Origin: DASPKS01 sp035628035 | GTDB lineage: Bacteria; Bacteroidota; Rhodothermia; Rhodothermales; Rubricoccaceae | Direction of reading: 5' to 3' | Assembly (NCBI GenBank): GCA_035628035.1 | Contig: DASPKS010000064.1 | Coordinates: 1 to 33,183 of the forward strand | DNA length: 33,183 nucleotides | Shown: one piece after another, positions 1 to 7,220 of the stretch | Layout of the letters: each line of letters opens with the position of its first letter | Position numbering within the stretch: position 1 is the first letter of the stretch | The notes under the pieces: model-generated | Seen by the model: only the letters and a program-made list of their open reading frames with translations | Databases searched by the model: none | What the model was told of the DNA's origin: nothing | Translations under genes and position numbers: made by a program

Positions 1-781
1 CGGGGATGAGCGCCGTCGTGATGACGACGTCGTAGCCGCCGACGAGGGTGGCCAGCTGCTCGATCTGGCGCTGCTGCTGGTCCTGGTCGAGCACCTTCGC
101 GTACCCGCGCGCGTCCTCGGCGTCGGCTGTCTCGAGCGTGAGTTCGATGAACTGGGCGCCGACGCTCTCGACCTGCTCGCGCGCAGCGGGGCGCACGTCG
201 TAGGCCGCCGTCACGGCGCCGAGGCGGCGCGCCGTGGCGAGCGCCTGAAGACCCGCCACGCCCGCCCCGAGCACGAGGACCTTCGCCGGACGAACCGTGC
301 CGGCTGCGGTCGTGAGGAGCGGGAAGAACTTCGGGAGCCGATCGGCTGCGAGGAGGATGGCCTTGTAGCCCGCCACGGTCGCCATCGCCGAAAGGGCGTC
401 CATCGCCTGTGCGCGGGTCGTGCGCGGGATCAGCTCCATCGCGAGGACCGTCAGGCCGCGCTCGGCCAGCCGCTGCGCCGTCTCGGCGTCGTCGAGCGGG
501 CGGAACATCCCGACGACGACGCTCCCGCTGCGGAGGGCGTCGAGGTCGGCCGGTGGCTGGACCATGGCGACGACATCCGCTTGAAGCGCTTCGGTGCGGT
601 CGCTTAGCCGGCAGCCGGCGGCCTCGTACGCCGCGTCCGGGTAGTACGCCGCGGTGCCCGCTCCGCGCTCGACGGTGATCGTGCAGCCTTTCTTGATGAG
701 CCGCCCCGCGACATCGGGGGTGAGCGCGACGCGCCGCTCGCCGGGCGCGGTCTCGCGGGGGACACCAACGTGGAGTGCCAT
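1..781 (-). CDS. pntA: NAD(P) transhydrogenase subunit alpha, N-terminal part (partial)
   Basis: Membrane-bound transhydrogenase moves hydride between NADH and NADP+ using the proton gradient; this subunit holds the soluble NAD(H)-binding domain I. The gene starts at ATG 781-779 (MALHVGVPRETAPGERR) and stays open to the left edge, giving 260 visible codons. The start has the AlaDH/PNT N-terminal pattern (VPRE, GERRVALTP). Around residues 160-185 it reads FFPLLTTAAGTVRPAKVLVL followed by GAGVAGLQALATARRLGA, a Rossmann loop typical of PntA rather than alanine dehydrogenase. The last visible codons read VVITTALIP, the PntA signature just before its RPAP segment. The rest of pntA, and presumably pntB, lie beyond the edge. 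No Shine-Dalgarno sequence precedes the start. The alternative, alanine dehydrogenase, is less likely because of the LLTTAAGT and ITTALIP motifs. Confidence 0.93.
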   Translation of the reverse strand, partial: MALHVGVPRETAPGERRVALTPDVAGRLIKKGCTITVERGAGTAAYYPDAAYEAAGCRLSDRTEALQADVVAMVQPPADLDALRSGSVVVGMFRPLDDAETAQRLAERGLTVLAMELIPRTTRAQAMDALSAMATVAGYKAILLAADRLPKFFPLLTTAAGTVRPAKVLVLGAGVAGLQALATARRLGAVTAAYDVRPAAREQVESVGAQFIELTLETADAEDARGYAKVLDQDQQQRQIEQLATLVGGYDVVITTALIP

Positions 782-809
782 ACAGGGAGGTTGAGGTTCG
801 GGCCCCCCT

Positions 810-838
810 TATGTACGGATCAGCGGGGAGACACGCAA
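810..838 (-). promoter_or_regulatory. candidate promoter of pntA
   Basis: On the minus strand TTGCGT (838-833) and TACATA (815-810) are separated by 17 bases and lie about 30 bases upstream of the pntA ATG. The match to a sigma-70-like promoter is fair. It is the only good candidate in the 200-base gap between serC and pntA. Confidence 0.35.
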
Positions 839-927
839 CGGACTTTCAAGCCGCGTGCCACCTGCCAACCGACGAAAACGCCCACATTTGCGCGGGGTCA
901 CCCCCTGCGTTCGCGCAGCCCGTTCAC

Positions 928-952
928 GCGGCGTGCAGCCGATGCACGCCGC
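928..952 (-). terminator. hairpin downstream of serC
   Basis: A perfect 10-bp stem (GCGGCGTGCA / TGCACGCCGC) with a 5-base loop lies 30 bases past the serC stop; one more C-G pair and two wobbles can extend it. No T-run follows, so it may be a terminator of the T-less kind, or a 3'-end RNA stabiliser. It separates serC from the pntA promoter. Confidence 0.45.
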
Positions 953-981
953 GCACGATCCGGCTACGCCCTCCATCTCCC

Positions 982-2103
982 TTAGCCGTTTCGCGCCTCG
1001 AAGTGTCGCATGAAGTCCACCAGCGCCTCCACCGAGGCGAGGGAGACGGCGTTGTAGAGGGACGCCCGGATGCCGCCGACGGAGCGGTGCCCCTTGAGGG
1101 CGAGGAGCCCCTCGGCCTTGGCCTCCTTCACGAACCGCTCCTCTAGCTCCTCGCTCGGCAGCCGGTACGTCACGTTCATCTTCGAGCGGGAGGCCGACTG
1201 CACTGTGCCCCGGTAGAAGTCGGTGGCGTCGATCGCGCCGTAGAGGAGCGCGGCCTTCTCGTCGTTCCGCGTCACCATCGCCTCCACGCCGCCGTTCCGC
1301 TCCAGCCACGCGAGCACCTTGTCGACGATGTACACGGCGAAGACGGGCGGCGTGTTGAACATCTCCCCCTTCGCGTGCGTCCCGAAGTCGAGCATGGTCG
1401 GGAGGTCGCTCCTCTTCGTGGCCATGAAGTCGTCCCGGATGAGGACGGCCGTCACGCCCGCCGGGCCGATGTTCTTCTGGGCGCCCGCGTAGATGAGCCC
1501 GTACCGTGAGACGTCGATGGGCCGGCTGAGGAAGTCCGAAGAGGCGTCGCAGACGAGCGGGACGTTCGCCTCAGGCTCGGCGTGGAATTGCGTGCCGTAG
1601 ACGGTGTTGTTGCTCGTGAAGTGGAGGTAGGCGGCGTTCTCGTCGAGCTGCCAGGTGTCCGGCTCCGGGATGTAGGTGTAGGCGTCGGTCTTGCTGGAGG
1701 CGGCCACGTTCACGTTCCCGCACCGCTTCGCCTCCTTGATGGCCTTGTTGGCCCACGTGCCCGTGTCGAAGTAGTCGGCCGAGGCGTCGGCGCGGAGGAA
1801 GTTGAGCGGGACCTGGTAGAACATCATGGAGGCGCCGCCCTGGACGAAGAGCACGTCCCACTCGTCGCCCATCCCGAGGAGCGCCTTCATTCGGCTCCGC
1901 GCGCGGTCCCAGATCGCGTCGAACTCCTTCGAGCGGTGGGAGACCTCCATGATGGAGGCGCCGAGCCCGGGGTACGCCGGGAGCTCCTCGCGGACCTCCA
2001 GCATCACCTCGTCGGGGAGCGCGCCGGGGCCGGCGGAGAAGTTGTGGAGGCGCTGGAAGTTCGGCGCCGTCGCGGCAGGGGCAGGTGCGGTGAGGGGCTC
2101 CAT
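982..2103 (-). CDS. serC: phosphoserine aminotransferase
   Basis: Converts 3-phosphohydroxypyruvate and glutamate to O-phosphoserine and 2-oxoglutarate, the second step of serine synthesis; a cytoplasmic PLP enzyme. The product is 373 residues, close to the family norm of about 360. The N-terminal NFSAGPGALPDEV and the QGGASMMFYQVPLNFL segment (residues 88-103) are SerC signatures. Lys210 in YAGAQKNIGPAG is the expected Schiff-base lysine. The first 15 residues (rich in A, P and T) precede the conserved NFSAGP and look like an unstructured extension, but no better start is seen. The gene follows DUF1990 by 44 bases, and a TATCTTTT motif in that gap suggests its own promoter. serA lies four genes upstream on the same strand, so the first two serine enzymes are linked. 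No phosphoserine phosphatase (serB) is visible in the window. Confidence 0.97.
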   Translation of the reverse strand: MEPLTAPAPAATAPNFQRLHNFSAGPGALPDEVMLEVREELPAYPGLGASIMEVSHRSKEFDAIWDRARSRMKALLGMGDEWDVLFVQGGASMMFYQVPLNFLRADASADYFDTGTWANKAIKEAKRCGNVNVAASSKTDAYTYIPEPDTWQLDENAAYLHFTSNNTVYGTQFHAEPEANVPLVCDASSDFLSRPIDVSRYGLIYAGAQKNIGPAGVTAVLIRDDFMATKRSDLPTMLDFGTHAKGEMFNTPPVFAVYIVDKVLAWLERNGGVEAMVTRNDEKAALLYGAIDATDFYRGTVQSASRSKMNVTYRLPSEELEERFVKEAKAEGLLALKGHRSVGGIRASLYNAVSLASVEALVDFMRHFEARNG

Positions 2104-2127
2104 CGAAGGCAGGGGCAGAGGAGGGAA

Positions 2128-2135
2128 AAAAGATA
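2128..2135 (-). promoter_or_regulatory. TATCTTTT -7-like box upstream of serC
   Basis: TATCTTTT reads on the minus strand 24 bases before the serC ATG and fits the Bacteroidota -7 consensus TAnnTTTG in seven of eight positions. The same core recurs before several other genes here. No clear TTTG -33 element is seen. Confidence 0.4.
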
Positions 2136-2147
2136 CGACGGGCGCTT

Positions 2148-2891
2148 TCAGGGGCCTTGGTTCATCGCACCGAGCTTCTGTTCCGCTTTAGGCTCGGCGG
2201 CGGCCGGCTGCACATCCACCGTCTCCCGCTCGGGCGCGGGTTCGGCCTTCCGCAGCGCCTCCAGCTCCTCGCGGACGAACTGCTGCATCCGCGCCTGCGC
2301 CTGCCGCGCGAAGCGGCGCTGGAGGCCGCGCCCGAAGAGCCTGAACCCGATCCGGTAGAACGGATTCCGGATGCGACCGGGCTTCGAGAAGGCGTGGACG
2401 CGGAACACCACGCGCCCCGTCGCGACGTACTTCCAGACCTCGAACGTGATCTGGCCCTGCTCGAAGTGACCTTCGAGGGTGGTGTAGCTGTACCCCCAAA
2501 CGCGCGCCCGCTCGTCGCCTTCCCCCCGCTCCTCGTCGATGACGCTGTTGACGCGGACGCCGAACCAGAACGTGAAGAAGAGGAACCGCGCGCGGAGCAG
2601 CATCGGCCGCCCCTCCAGCGGCGTGTCGGGGACGAAGACCCCGGTGATGAGCCGGGGATCGGGGAACGCGTAGTCGTGGACGAGCTGGCGGGCGATGGCC
2701 CAGGCTCCCCTTGGGAGCGGCGGGCCTGGGGGCTCGGGAGGGAGTTCGGCTTCGTAGGCGTCGTGGTTCCATCCGCGCTCGCGGGTGAACGCGTGGTGCT
2801 GCGCGAGGTCGTAGTTCGGCTTGGCCTCCCGGAGCGCGTCGAGGCGAGCGCGGTGGCGCTCCCAGTCCGTGCGGAGCCTAGGCACCCTCAT
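2148..2891 (-). CDS. DUF1990 family protein (distal paralogue)
   Basis: A 247-residue protein of unknown function. The core GYSYTTLEGHFEQGQITFEV (residues about 133-152), followed by VVFRVHAFSKPGRIRNPFYR and FGRGLQRRFARQA, matches the DUF1990 pattern: a GxxYxTLxGHxExGxxxF strand, a charged strand, then a C-terminal helix with RxFA. No signal peptide is seen. There is a hydrophobic stretch LLRARFLFFTFWFGV, probably a buried strand. The C-terminus (about 210-247) is a low-complexity A/E/P tail. It is the downstream member of a tandem pair: its ATG lies inside the last codons of the neighbouring DUF1990 gene (14-base overlap, 2878-2891), which suggests translational coupling. The biochemical role is unknown; do not read the serine-locus position as proof of a role in serine synthesis. 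Confidence 0.82.
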   Translation of the reverse strand: MRVPRLRTDWERHRARLDALREAKPNYDLAQHHAFTRERGWNHDAYEAELPPEPPGPPLPRGAWAIARQLVHDYAFPDPRLITGVFVPDTPLEGRPMLLRARFLFFTFWFGVRVNSVIDEERGEGDERARVWGYSYTTLEGHFEQGQITFEVWKYVATGRVVFRVHAFSKPGRIRNPFYRIGFRLFGRGLQRRFARQAQARMQQFVREELEALRKAEPAPERETVDVQPAAAEPKAEQKLGAMNQGP

Positions 2892-3693
2892 CCTCGTCGG
2901 GGGCCGGCGCTCGCTCAGTGACGACCTCGATATCCCCCCGTCGCCGGCCCCCGCTCGCCTCCACGATCCGCTCGCAGTAGAATGTCCACATCGCCTGCTG
3001 AGCGGTCCGGGCTACGAGGAGCTTGTCGTAGGCGAAGTCCACGAGGGCGTCGCGGCTACGCGCCCACGACTCGATGGTGAAGCGGAGTACGTCCGGATCG
3101 GTGAGGTGTGGCTTCAGCGAGAACCGGATCTGCCCGGCTTCGAGGTGGCCTTCGAGCGTGCAGAACGTGAACGAGGTCGGCGTCACGCGCGTCGTGCGGA
3201 CGGGTCCGTTCCAGGGCGAGGTGATGTGGATGAAGAACTCGTCGCCGACGGCGAGCTGCCCCTCTTCCCCCTTTGTTTTTTCGAACCGCGCGATCTCGAC
3301 GGGCGAGAACGCGCCGGGGTCAGCCTGCACCTTCGCCATCAGCGCTTCGGCGCTGAGCGTAGCCCCCTCGATGTCCACCCAGTAGCGCCGGTGGAAGGCA
3401 GCGCCGGCGCCGTCCTCGGGTGCCTGTACCGGGGTCTCCTCCGGCGGGCAATCCGCCGGCAGCGGCTCCGGCTGCCCCGTCAGCTCGTCCACCTCGCGGA
3501 CCCGGTGGCGAACGGGGAACCCCCAGCGCCGCCACAGCCCCACCGCCAGCGCGACGCCCCCCAGGACGGCCAGTCCACCGAGCACCTGCCTCGATACGGG
3601 GCGGGGCGGCCGGCGGCGCCTCCAGCCCGGGCGGCGGGTGGGGACCCAGGAAGGGTCGAGGCTTCGGCGAGACGGGCGGGGGGGCATCGGCAT
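2878..3693 (-). CDS. DUF1990 family protein with N-terminal membrane anchor (proximal paralogue)
   Basis: A 271-residue protein of unknown function. A basic, proline- and arginine-rich N-terminus (about residues 1-33) leads into one hydrophobic segment, VLGGLAVLGGVALAVGLW (about 37-54), probably a membrane anchor. The rest resembles its neighbour: GDEFFIHITSPWNGPVRTTR, then FTFCTLEGHLEAGQIRFSL, then FTIESWARSRDALVDFAYDK and a C-terminal helix. TLEGHxExGQIxF is shared almost word for word with the downstream gene, so the two are paralogues with different localisation. The start at 3693 is the first of two close ATG codons (MPMPP); the second, 6 bases in, is equally possible. It follows the DUF4328 gene by 52 bases. 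Function cannot be assigned from sequence. Confidence 0.8.
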   Translation of the reverse strand: MPMPPRPSRRSLDPSWVPTRRPGWRRRRPPRPVSRQVLGGLAVLGGVALAVGLWRRWGFPVRHRVREVDELTGQPEPLPADCPPEETPVQAPEDGAGAAFHRRYWVDIEGATLSAEALMAKVQADPGAFSPVEIARFEKTKGEEGQLAVGDEFFIHITSPWNGPVRTTRVTPTSFTFCTLEGHLEAGQIRFSLKPHLTDPDVLRFTIESWARSRDALVDFAYDKLLVARTAQQAMWTFYCERIVEASGGRRRGDIEVVTERAPAPDEDEGA

Positions 3694-3745
3694 GGGGGAG
3701 AAGGGCGCCGTAGTACGCCCAACGTGCGGCCAGGATCGGCCCCGG

Positions 3746-4474
3746 TCAGGGTTGTGCCTCTCCCGATGTCCCGATGAGGTCCGCTGGCGATCGCTGGAGC
3801 AATGCCCCGCGCTGCTGCTGGTCGCTATTGACCCGGCGGATGATCAGGTACAGCGCGATGGTGGCCCCGAGCGCCAGCGCCGCGTACACCAGGGAGAGCA
3901 CGCCCACGGTCATCTCCTGCTCTGGCGTCAACGCGGGGCTATCCAGTCGCCGGGTGATCTGGCCCAGTACGTTCATCGAGATCCAAAGCCCCCACCAGAG
4001 TGGAAGGAGGGCGTCCGGTCGCTTCTCCTCGAGGTCGACGCGTAGCGCCCCTGGGTCGCTCCCCTCCCAGATCTCACGCATGATCTGGTACGGCCGCCAG
4101 AGGTTGAGAAAGGGGACGAAATAGGCGCCCGCCGCCCACCCTGGGCTGTGCGAGACGAACCTCGCCCCGAGCGCGGGGAGAAGCCGGTATGCGGCCACCT
4201 TCCATCGGCCCACGAAGAAAGCCGCGACCAGAAAGAGGAGGATGACGAACAGGTCGCCTGCGGCATACGCCTCTTCGAGCTCGAAGGCGCCGACAGCCCC
4301 TACCAGGATCGCTGTGGCGTACGTCATGACCATGGTCGCGCCGTACGCGACGAGCCCCCACCGCGCGTGACGCGACCGTCGGTCTACCTCGGCAAGTTGC
4401 TCGTTGGTGGGGACGCGCTGACGGGCGCCCTCGCTCGCCCTGGGTGGCCATTCCTCCAGGAGCGATGGGCTCAT
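3746..4474 (-). CDS. DUF4328 family multi-pass membrane protein
   Basis: A 242-residue membrane protein of unknown function. Hydrophobic segments appear at about residues 40-64, 73-90, 157-172 and 188-213. The stretch SPGWAAGAYFVPFLNLWRPY followed by QIMREIWEGSDP (about 110-141) is the signature of DUF4328: a G/W-rich membrane segment, PxxNLxxPYQ, then MxEIW. The start ATG at 4474 overlaps the serA stop codon as ATGA (4471-4474), so it is very likely translated by coupling to serA. The reading frame stays open upstream, antisense-frame to serA, but that part is arginine-rich shadow sequence and is not included. Its presence in a serine operon is unexplained; a transport or membrane-stress role would be speculation. 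Confidence 0.8.
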   Translation of the reverse strand: MSPSLLEEWPPRASEGARQRVPTNEQLAEVDRRSRHARWGLVAYGATMVMTYATAILVGAVGAFELEEAYAAGDLFVILLFLVAAFFVGRWKVAAYRLLPALGARFVSHSPGWAAGAYFVPFLNLWRPYQIMREIWEGSDPGALRVDLEEKRPDALLPLWWGLWISMNVLGQITRRLDSPALTPEQEMTVGVLSLVYAALALGATIALYLIIRRVNSDQQQRGALLQRSPADLIGTSGEAQP

Positions 4475-5673
4475 AACGCGAGGATGGTCGCGTTGAGGAC
4501 GTGGGGGACGGCGCGGATGCGCTCCAGCGTCTCGGGGTCGGGCCGCCCATCGAACCGGATGCGGGCGCAGGCGGCCTCGGCCCCGGCGAAGATCACGTTC
4601 TCCATTTCCTGCACGTTCCATCCGGCCTCCCGTGCGAGGTCCAGCACGCCCGCGAGCACGCCCACACGGTCGAGATGGCGCACGGTGAGGAGGTGCGTGG
4701 CCGGGCTCCGCTCCGCGAGGTTGACCACGTTGGGGGCATGGCCCGTCTCGGCGTAGAGCCGCACGATCCGCACGGCCTCGTCGCCGATGGCCTCGGTGGC
4801 CTGGTCCGTCGAGGCGCCGATGTGGTGGGTGACGTACACGCCGGGGTGCTGGGCCAGCGGGTGCTCGAAGGGCCCCTCTTTCCCGGCCGGCTCGTTCGAC
4901 GGCACGTCGGTCGCCACGCGGATCCCCTTCTCCTCGATGGCTCGGAGCAGGGCCGCCTCGTCCACGACGGCATCGCGGGCGGTGTTGATGAGGAAAGCTC
5001 CGGGCTTCATCGCCGCGAAGAACGCTTCGTTGAGGAGACCGCGTGTGCCGGCCGACGAGGCCACGTGCACGCTGACGACGTCGGCCTCGCGGGCGACCTC
5101 TTCGGGAGTGGCCGCGCGGCGCACGCCGGCTTCGGCGGCGACCTCGTCGGTGAGGGAGCGGCTCCATGCGATAACGGGCATCCCGAACGCCCGCGCTCGC
5201 TGGGCCACCTCCTTCCCGATGTGGCCCATCCCGATGAGCCCGAGCGTGCGGCCCTTCAGCCCGCGCGCCTTCGAAAAGCCACCCTTGTTCCACCGGCCCG
5301 CCCGCGCCTCGATGACGTTGTCGGGGAGGCGTCGGTCGAGCGCGAGGATCAGCCCGAACGCCAGCTCGGCCACGGCGGCGGCGTTCTTCCCGGGGCAGTT
5401 GGCGACGAAGATCCCGCGCCGGGAGGCGCCCTCGACGTCGATGGTGTCCACGCCAGCCCCCGCGCGGACGATGAGTTCGAGGCCGCGGGCGGCGTCGAGG
5501 TCTGCCGCCGTCACCTTCGTCGAGCGGACGACGAGGACTTGGGGGTCGTGCTCGGCGAGGGCGCGCGTCAGCTCGCTGCCCGAGAGCTTCGGGTCGTACA
5601 CGACGGCATGGCCCGCCGAGCGAAGGGCGTCGAGCCCGGCGTCGGAGAAGGCGTCGGCGACGAGGACGGTCAT
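4471..5673 (-). CDS. serA: D-3-phosphoglycerate dehydrogenase
   Basis: Oxidises 3-phosphoglycerate to 3-phosphohydroxypyruvate with NAD+, the entry step of serine synthesis; cytoplasmic. The product is 400 residues. A Rossmann loop LGLIGMGHIGKEVAQRARAF lies at 144-163. The catalytic residues of the D-2-hydroxyacid dehydrogenase family can be placed at about Arg233 (INTARDAVVDE), Glu261 and His283/His284 (YVTHHIGAS). The C-terminal 75 residues (THLLTVRHLDRVGVLAGVLD onwards) form an ACT domain, the usual site for serine feedback control. There is no extra ASB domain, so this is the shorter type. It starts 12 bases after the DUF1015 stop and overlaps the next gene by ATGA, so it sits in the middle of an operon. 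Confidence 0.96.
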   Translation of the reverse strand: MTVLVADAFSDAGLDALRSAGHAVVYDPKLSGSELTRALAEHDPQVLVVRSTKVTAADLDAARGLELIVRAGAGVDTIDVEGASRRGIFVANCPGKNAAAVAELAFGLILALDRRLPDNVIEARAGRWNKGGFSKARGLKGRTLGLIGMGHIGKEVAQRARAFGMPVIAWSRSLTDEVAAEAGVRRAATPEEVAREADVVSVHVASSAGTRGLLNEAFFAAMKPGAFLINTARDAVVDEAALLRAIEEKGIRVATDVPSNEPAGKEGPFEHPLAQHPGVYVTHHIGASTDQATEAIGDEAVRIVRLYAETGHAPNVVNLAERSPATHLLTVRHLDRVGVLAGVLDLAREAGWNVQEMENVIFAGAEAACARIRFDGRPDPETLERIRAVPHVLNATILAL

Positions 5674-5685
5674 CGGGCGACGGCG

Positions 5686-6882
5686 CTAGAAGCGGTGGAC
5701 GAGGAGGCCGCTGCGGAGCTTCGGCTCGAACCAGGTGGACTTCGGCGGCATTAGCTCCCCCGCGTCGGAGACGGCGAGGAGCTCCTCGGGGCTGGTGGGG
5801 TACATCGAAAAGGCCACCTCGGCCTCGCCGTCGTCTACCAGCCGCTCCAGCTCACCGGTCCCGCGGATGCCCCCGACGAAGCGGATGTTGGGGTCGGTGC
5901 GGGGATCGGTGATCCCGAGGAGTGGCTCCAGAACGAACTCGCCAAGACGGGCCACGTCGAGCGTGGCGGCCACCCCATCGCGCTGGGTCTCTGGGAGGCG
6001 GAGGAGGTGCCAGCCATCGCCGAGGTAAAGCCCCACGGTACCGGGCTCCTCGGGCTCGGCGAAGTACGACTCCTCCAGTTCGAACCGATGCCGGAGCTGC
6101 TCGAGGAAGCGCTGCTTCCCGATAGGCAGGTGGACGATCGCGCGGTTGTACGGGAGGATCTCCATGTGCTCCATCGGGAAGAGCACGGCCATGAAGTGCT
6201 GAGCGCCCCCCACGTCGGGCAGGGCCTTCGCCGCGCGGCTGGCGGCGGCGCAGCGGTGGTGCCCGTCGGCGACGTAGAGCTTCTCGACCTCCTCGAACGC
6301 GCGCGTGACAGCCGCGGGGTCGTCCACCTTCCAGATGGTGTGGTGGACATAGTCCTTCGCGGTGAAGTCGTAGAGGGGGTCCGCCTCCGTCGCGCTCTCG
6401 ACGAGGCCGTCGAGGTCATCGGTCCCCCGGTAGGTGAGCATGACCGGCTCGGCGTGGGCGCGCTGGGTGAGGATGTGGCGGAGGCGGTCGTCCTCCTTGT
6501 CGGGCCGGGTCTTCTCATGCTTGAGGATGGTCTCGTCGTCGTACTCGGCGACGGAGACGAGCCCGAACAGCCCCATCTGAGCGCGCCCGTTCATCACGAG
6601 CTGGTAGACGTAGATCGCTGGGGCGTCCTCCTCGAGGAAGACCTCGCTCTCGGCGAAGCGGCGGAGGTTCTCCGCGCCCTTCTCGTAGACCGCCTCGTCG
6701 TGCTCGTCGGTCCCCTCGGGGAGGTCGATCTCCGGCCGGATGACGTGGAGGAACGAGTGCGGGTTGCCGTGCGCGAGGGCGCGCGCCTCCGTGCTGTCGA
6801 TGACGTCGTAGGGGACGGAGGCGACGGCCTCGGCGTGGTCGGGGTGCGGCCGGAGAGCCCGGAACGGGCGAACCGTAGCCAT
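5686..6882 (-). CDS. DUF1015 family protein (serine-locus type)
   Basis: A soluble 398-residue protein of the DUF1015 family, whose biochemical function I cannot state as established. Family marks are the N-terminal VRPFRALRPHPDHAEAVASV and PYDVIDS, NPHSFLHVIRPE (40-51), HEKT (122-125), and VADGHHRCAAASR (204-216). The DGHHR motif resembles the (D/G)xHR phosphate-binding motif of the ParB/sulfiredoxin/SerK fold; that is a motif-level comparison only. DUF1015 genes commonly sit beside serA and serC in Bacteroidota, as here, where the stop is 12 bases from serA. With no serB in the window, a role in the last serine step or in phosphoserine metabolism is a reasonable hypothesis. It is the first gene of the operon; a TATCTTTC box lies about 36 bases upstream of the ATG. 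Confidence 0.88.
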   Translation of the reverse strand: MATVRPFRALRPHPDHAEAVASVPYDVIDSTEARALAHGNPHSFLHVIRPEIDLPEGTDEHDEAVYEKGAENLRRFAESEVFLEEDAPAIYVYQLVMNGRAQMGLFGLVSVAEYDDETILKHEKTRPDKEDDRLRHILTQRAHAEPVMLTYRGTDDLDGLVESATEADPLYDFTAKDYVHHTIWKVDDPAAVTRAFEEVEKLYVADGHHRCAAASRAAKALPDVGGAQHFMAVLFPMEHMEILPYNRAIVHLPIGKQRFLEQLRHRFELEESYFAEPEEPGTVGLYLGDGWHLLRLPETQRDGVAATLDVARLGEFVLEPLLGITDPRTDPNIRFVGGIRGTGELERLVDDGEAEVAFSMYPTSPEELLAVSDAGELMPPKSTWFEPKLRSGLLVHRF

Positions 6883-6917
6883 CGGCGGAATGCGGAGGAC
6901 GGGGTCAGAGGAGGCCG

Positions 6918-6925
6918 GAAAGATA
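6918..6925 (-). promoter_or_regulatory. TATCTTTC -7-like box upstream of the DUF1015-serA operon
   Basis: TATCTTTC on the minus strand lies 35 bases before the DUF1015 ATG and matches TAnnTTTG at seven of eight positions. The downstream leader is pyrimidine-rich and lacks a Shine-Dalgarno sequence. No convincing -33 TTTG is seen at the usual distance. Confidence 0.4.
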
Positions 6926-6975
6926 GCGTGAGCCCATCAACTGGCCGTGCGTGCGGGGCAGTTTCTTCACCCCTC

Positions 6976-7010
6976 TTTGACCCCGACTCTTCCGGCGTTC
7001 CCTATATTTC
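6976..7010 (+). promoter_or_regulatory. promoter of the initiator tRNA gene
   Basis: TTTG at 6976-6979 and TATATTTC at 7003-7010 resemble the Bacteroidota pair TTTG / TAnnTTTG, with 23 bases between them. The -7-like box ends 10 bases before the first base of the mature tRNA, so transcription would start just upstream of it. Confidence 0.5.
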
Positions 7011-7020
7011 GCCCATCCAC

Positions 7021-7092
7021 TGCGGGGTGGAGAAGTGGTATCTCGTCGGGCTCATAACCCGAAGATCGCGGGTTCGAATCCCGCCCCCGCTA
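7021..7092 (+). tRNA. tRNA-fMet (initiator), anticodon CAT
   Basis: A complete cloverleaf can be drawn: acceptor 7021-7027 with 7085-7091, D stem GAGA/TCTC (7030-7033, 7041-7044) with loop AGTGGTA, anticodon stem TCGGG/CCCGA with loop CTCATAA (CAT at 7053-7055), variable AGATC, T stem GCGGG/CCCGC with loop TTCGAAT, and discriminator A7092. Initiator marks are the three consecutive G-C pairs at the base of the anticodon stem, the A11-T24 pair in the D stem, and an unpaired first position. Here that position is T1 against T72 rather than the C1-A72 of E. coli. The next bases are CCC, so the CCA end is not fully encoded. It charges with Met, is formylated and starts translation. Confidence 0.95.
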
Positions 7093-7097
7093 CCCCC

Positions 7098-7138
7098 AAG
7101 GGTCCCTGGCCGAAAGGCTGGGGACCCTTTCGGTTTTC
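7098..7138 (+). terminator. intrinsic terminator after tRNA-fMet
   Basis: A 14-bp stem (7098-7111 with 7116-7129; two G-T wobbles, otherwise perfect) closed by a GAAA tetraloop starts 6 bases after the tRNA. It is followed by TCGGTTTTCT. It ends the single-gene tRNA transcript before the PAP2 gene. Confidence 0.85.
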
Positions 7139-7220
7139 TGCTGAGGCGGGGGTTGGAACCGTCAGGGCGGGGTGCGCTATTCAGGATCGCCCCTCTGTAT
7201 CACCCCTCTCCCTGCCCTGC

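Noticed and set aside
1582..2921. Plus-strand open frames opposite serC and DUF1990 (1582-2358, 2157-2921)
   Set aside because: They are antisense shadows with biased composition, opposite genes with clear family motifs.
4475..5293. N-terminal extension that would make the DUF4328 gene 515 residues
   Set aside because: The extension is arginine-rich shadow of serA; the ATGA overlap start at 4474 gives a protein of normal family type.
7035..7220. Extension of the PAP2 gene through the tRNA and its terminator
   Set aside because: It would translate the tRNA-fMet gene; the signal peptide starts at ATG 7221.
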